64,000 nt of DNA, taken from contig CM053251.1 in the NCBI GenBank assembly GCA_028583405.1, forward strand, positions 9,925,995 to 9,989,994, read 5' to 3'. Source of the stretch: Pogonophryne albipinna. Lineage: Eukaryota > Chordata > Actinopteri > Perciformes > Artedidraconidae. Position 1 is the first letter of the stretch, and the number at the start of each line of letters is the position of its first letter. Below the pieces are notes generated by a model. That model saw only the letters and a program-made list of their open reading frames with translations, had not been told where the DNA came from and searched no databases. The position numbers and the translations under genes are program-made. Positions 56,061 to 64,000 of the stretch are shown here, one piece after another.

Positions 56061-57480
56061 GCTCTGCTGTTGGGTCAGAACCATTGCAGACATTCATTGC
56101 TGCAATGAAAACATCAGTAAAAGCTTATAGTCATTTCATATTTGTATTGAATTAGTTACACCTATCTTTTAGGATATTAGGGGTCGATTTTTATGATTCT
56201 CTGTAAACGTAGGATAACCATTTACATTTTAAACAGCAGTTTACTCTTTCTCAGTATTTCTTTAAAACAGGCTCTGGATATCGGACTTCAAATCCAAGTT
56301 GTTCATATTTGTATTCCGATTTTCATATTTCGGCTTTATTTTATCAGTTTTAGGTAGCTAGTCAAGAAGTAGTTACATGAGTTAGTGGAAAACACTGTTT
56401 CTGGCTGTTTCAAAGTTTTCAATTAATCATTTTCAAATGAGGGTCTCATTAAAGGGTTTTTAGTAAACAATCAATGGCATGAAGACTGAGGCTAAAGATT
56501 TGCAAACAGATCCTGTTCCAATTGAGGATCCATGTAAAAATGAATTGTTGTTGTTTACAGAAGAAGTCAATTCTTAAGTGTCTATGTTTTCACTTTTAAC
56601 ATAAAGTTAGCTGCATTTGTTAGACTGCAAACTTTTTCCAATACAATTAAGAATAGTAGGTTACTGCCACTAACGTTATTCCAAACTCTGATAGCATCTA
56701 AGGCCAGCTTCTTTCTTCTTTTTTTAAAGCTGTTAGTGATATTCTGATACGCTACATTGTAATGTAAGAAGTAGGCAGGGGCTGTCGGTAGTGTGAAGCC
56801 CATCCTTATAGTTTATCTCTTCTACTTTTGTGTAAAAAACGAAAAATATAAAGACACTGTAACGTTAAATGAATCCAAAGCTTGACAGACATGCCACTTT
56901 TAAGGTGAGTCACCTTGCCAAAAGTTGATCACATCAGAATACCGAGAACAGGCTGGAACAAGAACAATGAGGAATCATGTGTGGGACTGAACTTGTATGT
57001 ATTCGAGATAAACATTTGGGGAACTTTGAAACGCAACACAGAAAACCGCAAAACGGATACTTCTCATCTTATCAGATGAGATATTCAAAAGTGACATACA
57101 CGTTTGCCCAGTGCATGGCATGCAGTGTTCCTTGTGCACACTTTAGCTGCAAATAAAGCTATTTTAAATATTGTCAATGTATTCCCTCTTCTTTCTGTGT
57201 TTTTTTGCACATCAACCTGGCTCATTATTACATTAAGTATTTCCCTCTGGAGTGACCTTGTCAATGTGACAACAAACATCTCATTCTACAGTATCAATAA
57301 ACTATAACATACTGCATTTTGAGATTCAAATCATAGTCAGTCAAGTATATCTAACTCATCTGTCCCTATGCTTGTGGTTGCTTTTCCATACAAGTTGTCA
57401 CAGAAATCACAAGTAATTTAGCTATATTATTTCAGTAATTCATATATTCTACCTTTTTTTCTTCTTCTTCAGTGGCCCAA
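56061..57480 (+). other. 3' flank of B3, end of the array
   Basis: To about 56900 it parallels the flank behind B1 (18160-18920). After that no array sequence is found, so the cluster ends here. No credible gene. Confidence 0.55.
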
Positions 57481-60400
57481 ATCTTTTAACTCTATTATAT
57501 TTACAGTGTTTCACCAGAGCCCTGTCAGTGTACTTGAACATGGTTGAGTAGCGCGGCCCTGATGGCTCCGAGGGGGGTCCTGAGAAGAGTGTACAGGGAC
57601 GGCTCAGTGGGCCACTGTAACAGCACTCATATCCCTCTCAGGGGGTAGATTAAGCTTAATTAACTAAACCATCCAGCACGCTTGGATGAATGGATACAAG
57701 TCAAGGGCAGAGCAGTCACAGGCGTGCTCACACATCCTCTAGCAGGCGCTGGGAGAGGGTTTTTTCACGAATATTATCTGTGTATATTATTGCAGCAATA
57801 AATTGGACACTGTAGTTAAAATAAAGTTAACAACAATAATGTTTATTTGTATTTAGTCTGCTATGTGTCGTCATCCAGTCAAAACACAGTGACCTCTGAA
57901 TAGAATAGAAACCTGTGTTGCACGTAAGTGATGCATTTTCAGTGAGCAGCCATCCCATAATCTTTAATATGGTTCTGCATGTAACACCAACTTATCATTG
58001 TTTGCAAACAGACTTTAGAATAATCAGAAGGAAGGGATCATATTAAGTTTCAGCTAGTGGGAAAATAAGTCACATTCAGCTTTTTTATTTTCTTTCTTTA
58101 ATATGCTAATGAAACAATATATTGTCAGAATTAATACCATTTAAAAACAACAGAGAAAAAACTAATGAGAATAAAACCTAATAAAACACACCCCACGGAG
58201 TTAAAATAAAAAAGTAATTCGAAGGCATCCCATTTCATATCTTCAAGTCAGTACAATCTCTTTTCCCGGATCATTTTCTGAGCAAATGATGTTGTTGTTC
58301 CATCCTGTTTTTAGCCACAAGCTAAACAGCTGTTGTTGTTTTCTTATGTCGTCTCTGCTACTAGCCCTCCTTAGCCCTATAACGTTCACTCCCTGCTCTT
58401 CTTTTCTCCAGGGCAACTCACCCTCCTTTTCACATTGATATCTCCCCTTTAAATCCAGCTATCTATAACGATAATTACTCCAACCATATGTGAATTTAAT
58501 TGATGCCTTGCAAATGTGTACGTGTGTGTGTTTGTTGCATATTGCTAATAAAGTCTTATTGCCTGTTAATCTGGACTGTCAGGGAAATGCGTGCAAACCG
58601 ATTAAGTGTGTCAGCCTTATCATTACAAACAACTGTTTTAGTGAACAAATATAGATGACTTAATCCTCGTATGACAAACACTGGCATGTATGACATTCTG
58701 CTAATGCACCTCATCCTTATTGAATTTGTCACAGGGATGAAATGTTTCACAAAAGGATTAGATCCACTGTTTAACACACCTGGACCAACATATCTTTGTT
58801 CAATCATGAATCCAGGAGGATGACATGTTTTGGAGTACATACTTTAAAAATGTGCATTTGAAAGATTGACATAAAATAAAATAACGCACCTCGAATGCTG
58901 CCTCTTGGCTTTTATTTTGTCCCTGCATTGCAACTTGTCTCCACTAGAGGGGACATGGGTATTGGCATTGTGTTGTTTGTTTCATCATTACTGGGCCACA
59001 TTAATGATATCAATCTACAGTTTACAAAGAATTAAGAAAAGAGATGTACTCTCTTTTGGAAAGACACAAATACTAAGAATCCACACACAAGTGTTGTTTT
59101 TTTACATTTTGAGCTCTGTGTGTTTTCGAAAATGTTCACCACAAAGAACAAATGCAGCATGTCTCTGCATATCCCACACCATCCTATCTCCGTATTTCAG
59201 GGTCATCGTCCACTACTTACCTGCTGTTGTACAATAGAAAAACACAATGATTAACTACCATGGAGAATTAATTAACTAATCAAACATCTGGATATTCAGA
59301 CTAGGCCTACTGCAAAGGCTTAGCTGCCTCTTGTAAGGCTGGCCATTTGATGTATCAAACAGTGCGTCCTGATGTTTCTTGCTAAATGCTTCCCTTTGAA
59401 ACTTTCACTTTTAATGTTTCTTATTTGAAAATATTTAATATTTTGGTGTTACTTTGTTGCATTGTTGACAATGACTGGTGAAGGATTGAGGACGAGGACA
59501 AGGCCCTAAAGACAATGTAACATAACGTTCATGGCATGGGTATATACCTGACATGTATGTGGTTAAGTTGCATATGGGCCTCCAATTAGAGGGAATAGCT
59601 GTATTCCCAGGACATTATATTTTATTTTATTATCTTTTACCCTCACACCAGATGTTATGTTTCTGTACACATTAGTCAAAGAGTAACATACCATACCAAG
59701 ACATAACATACCAACAAAACCTTCAAATCACTGATGTGTAAGCAATTTTCTAAGTAATAGTTTCTTGGTGAATTTATTATACTAAATGTTTGTACAATTA
59801 TGATTTTATATACAAACTGCATTGAGAAACAATAAGATGTGTAAAGGCATGTATTGCTGACTAATGACATATTGACAATAAAGAGGTAATGTGCAGATAG
59901 CACACAATCAAAATATGCAACCAAAATAAAGAAGGGAAAATTAAATAACAACCAACCCTGAAAAGACAATAACTTAACATCAAAAAGCATACTGATTGTT
60001 AAATGACAAGTAGAGACAACAATCAGATCAACAATGAACAGAAAACGATTGATACTGGATATATATTACAATTTGACCATTAAACCCAATATCCTTCAGA
60101 GTTAAGATTTGGAACAATACATCTTGAGACTATGTTTCTTAGAGTGGAAATATTGTGTCATATAAAACACAAATACACCAGAAACTACAAGGGCACTTCT
60201 GAGCGTAGACCTCTGCCAAGGTTGTTTCCATGAGTGGGAAATAATTTGTGTATCCGCCCTGTGATTCTGCTCCAAAATGTAATGGGTCTTTCTTTGGCCA
60301 ATGTGACACAATTCTACAAAATGTCAAAGATATGCACTGTGTTTTTATCCTTAATCCTGCTGACAAACAGACACACAAACTCAAGACATCACCTCATTGA

Positions 60401-60657
60401 CAGAGTCCTGAAACATTGATAAAATCAAATGAAAACAATGTCCATGAATGTGTTGCCCTGGTACATGCTTGCAGGGTAGGATCATATGATCTCTACTGGT
60501 TTGAATATTATTGCCATTATTTCAAATTAGTGTTGAGATTAAAGATTGCAAATCAATCTTCTTAATTTGTTTGAAGAAGCGGTTATAGTAGGTGGATGAA
60601 AATGAACAGGATGAAGCCTGAAAACATTTTATCTTGATTAAGTTTAATCATGTAAAA
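57481..60657. other. Unique-looking non-coding DNA
   Basis: AT-rich, with no ORF showing protein-like composition or splice-consistent structure and no clear repeat element. Confidence 0.45.
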
Positions 60658-61290
60658 GATAACACAACATGACATGACATAACATAACATGTCACAACAT
60701 AACATTATTTAAGATATCATAACATAATGTAATGTAATGTAAAAAAAACATAGCACAACATAACTTAACATTGCATAGCATAACGTAGCATTAAACTTAA
60801 AGGTGGGGTAGGTAAGTTTGAGAAACTGGCTCGAGATACACTTTTTGTTATATTCCATGGAATGCTCTTAACATCCCGATAGCAATGAATATCTTAAGTG
60901 CTTTGACAAAATATCCATAAAAAAAATGTCACCTGTGGAAGCCGTAGTACTGTAAAAAGCACGACCAATCATTTGAGCCGGCCCGGCTAAAATAACTGGA
61001 TGGCCTACCTGCCTGTCAGCCTTCCATCTGTGCACAAACTTATCTCGTGCCCTCATTGGTCATGTGCACGTTCGTGTGTGTTGGAGGAGGGGCTCTGTAA
61101 GGAAGTGGCAGATTTTTTCCGGTTGTGTATTTTCAAATTCTAGCGATCTCGAGCTGGTTTCTCCAAAATTACCTACCCCACCTTTAACATAACATAACAT
61201 AGGATAGCGTAGCATAGCAAAACATAGCATACCATAGCATAGCGTAGCGTAGCATAACATCACATTTAATAACATGACATAACATAACAT
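60658..61290. repeat. (ACATA)n-like pentanucleotide array
   Basis: Degenerate acata/aacat repeats at 60658-60797 and 61186-61290, originally one array, now split by a MITE. Confidence 0.8.
60800..61184. mobile_element. 385-bp MITE
   Basis: Terminal inverted repeats AAGGTGGGGTAGGTAA..GAGAAAC..CTCGAGAT of about 45 bp, flanked by TA on both sides (60798-60799, 61185-61186). No coding sequence. Superfamily not certain. Confidence 0.85.
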
Positions 61291-62030
61291 GTATTGTAAT
61301 GTATTTTAAAATGATGAAACTACAACTTACAGTTAAAGCTATGAATACAGTTAAACAGCTTTATAACCAAGATATTTATATATTTAGCTCACAAACATTA
61401 TGTCAGACAGCATTGCCGTCCTCATATTTTCTCACCACTTATAACCTCAAATCATTAAACATCACATAACTGAACATGTTTTGGTCCAAAGAGGTTTGCA
61501 GAGCTTTGAATGGAAACATTTTGAGAACTGGACCTCGAGACCTGGCACTGACACTTTATGCTCTACCCACTGAGCTAATATCCTACAGACCTTGCATTTT
61601 GGCTTCCTGTTCCTTATCCTCAGGCTGCACCAGCTGCCGTCTACCTCCGACCACACTCCACGCCCCTGATATGTTGTCCTCTACCTGCTTCGTCCCTCCT
61701 CCTCCTCCTCCTCCTCATTTGTAGGTGTTCTATCCCGCTTTTTGGCCGCAACTTTCCAAAAGGTGAACAGGAGTGATTTTCAATAGCACCGTGCATGACT
61801 AATGGTGGAAACATGTTAAAATCATCGCAGAAATGTCCTTGGGAAGACAAATGAATTTTCAGCAGAATAATTAACTTAATTAACAAATTTGCATGCATAT
61901 TCATCAGGGCCATTGAAGTCTTTCCAGCTCAGCTTGATGAACGTTGCTGTGTAATAACCAGCTCATTTACATTCTGCCATCCACTGCCATTTGTGTGGAT
62001 TACCGAGAAAAGGCAGTATGTGCGAGTGTG

Positions 62031-62143
<113 letters not shown>

Positions 62144-62271
62144 TGCAAGGGGTACATTGTATGTGCACACACTTTTCTCTTAGTATCCCTTAATATGTCA
62201 CAGAGAAAGCTTGATGAATTGATTTGAGATACTGTTTTGTTGAATATACACCCAAATATTGGACTCAGGTG

Positions 62272-64000
<1,729 letters not shown>

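Overview
This window reads as vertebrate nuclear DNA from a ray-finned (teleost) fish. It has a cluster of chemokine-receptor GPCR genes, each with its coding region in one exon behind a non-coding leader exon. It also carries typical fish transposons: Tc1/mariner, hAT, EnSpm/CACTA, DIRS, Ty3/gypsy chromovirus, L1-like and L2/Rex-like LINEs. Long (GT)n/(CA)n, (AAG)n and (ATC)n microsatellites fit. I see no operons, CRISPR arrays, rRNA or tRNA. The species cannot be named from sequence alone.

Genes. An intact XCR1-type chemokine receptor lies at 4491-5534 (HRY motif, XCR1-like C-terminus). Downstream is a lineage-specific tandem array of a second, DRF-type XCR1-like receptor. Only one copy is intact (17122-18156). 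The others are broken in different ways: 7414-8378 by a 5-bp insertion; 19384-19433 is a 50-bp relic; 26096-27041 has a 35-bp deletion in TM1; a copy spread from 30.1 to 53.9 kb has lost its start codon and been split by transposons; 55081-56060 has a nonsense codon and a 2-bp deletion. Two upstream-flank types (called A and B here) roughly alternate along the array, which suggests duplication of an A-B gene pair.

Transposon layout. A hAT (8420-9461, 8-bp duplication) sits behind the first DRF copy. A minus-strand gypsy chromovirus (9664-16012) follows; it carries a TG..CA element at 11968-12936, a retroelement tail at 13352-13958 and a hAT at 14321-15090. A minus-strand L1-like LINE (about 19434-25170) sits in the relic receptor; its ORF1 contains 60-bp tandem repeats. 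A Tc1 copy lies at 28512-29930. A DIRS retrotransposon (30361-46019, minus) is inserted in the promoter of the fourth DRF copy. The DIRS contains a Tc1 (30726-32311), a LINE tail, a solo LTR (43615-44033), and a second solo LTR interrupted by an 8.3-kb EnSpm/CACTA element (33363-41703), which itself has a hAT in one of its introns. The EnSpm element carries a frameshifted transposase and an apparently intact spliced second gene of the fish 'SAMD3-like' type.

From 46.5 to 53.8 kb is a transposon graveyard with compound minisatellites, ending in a 1.5-kb hAT in the TM7 codons of the fourth DRF copy. From about 57 to 64 kb the DNA is largely unique and non-coding, with a MITE, pentanucleotide repeats and a (GT)n/(CA)n inverted pair.

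Basis: coordinates, splice sites, target-site duplications and frames were read from the sequence; family names rest on motif recognition; no database search was run.
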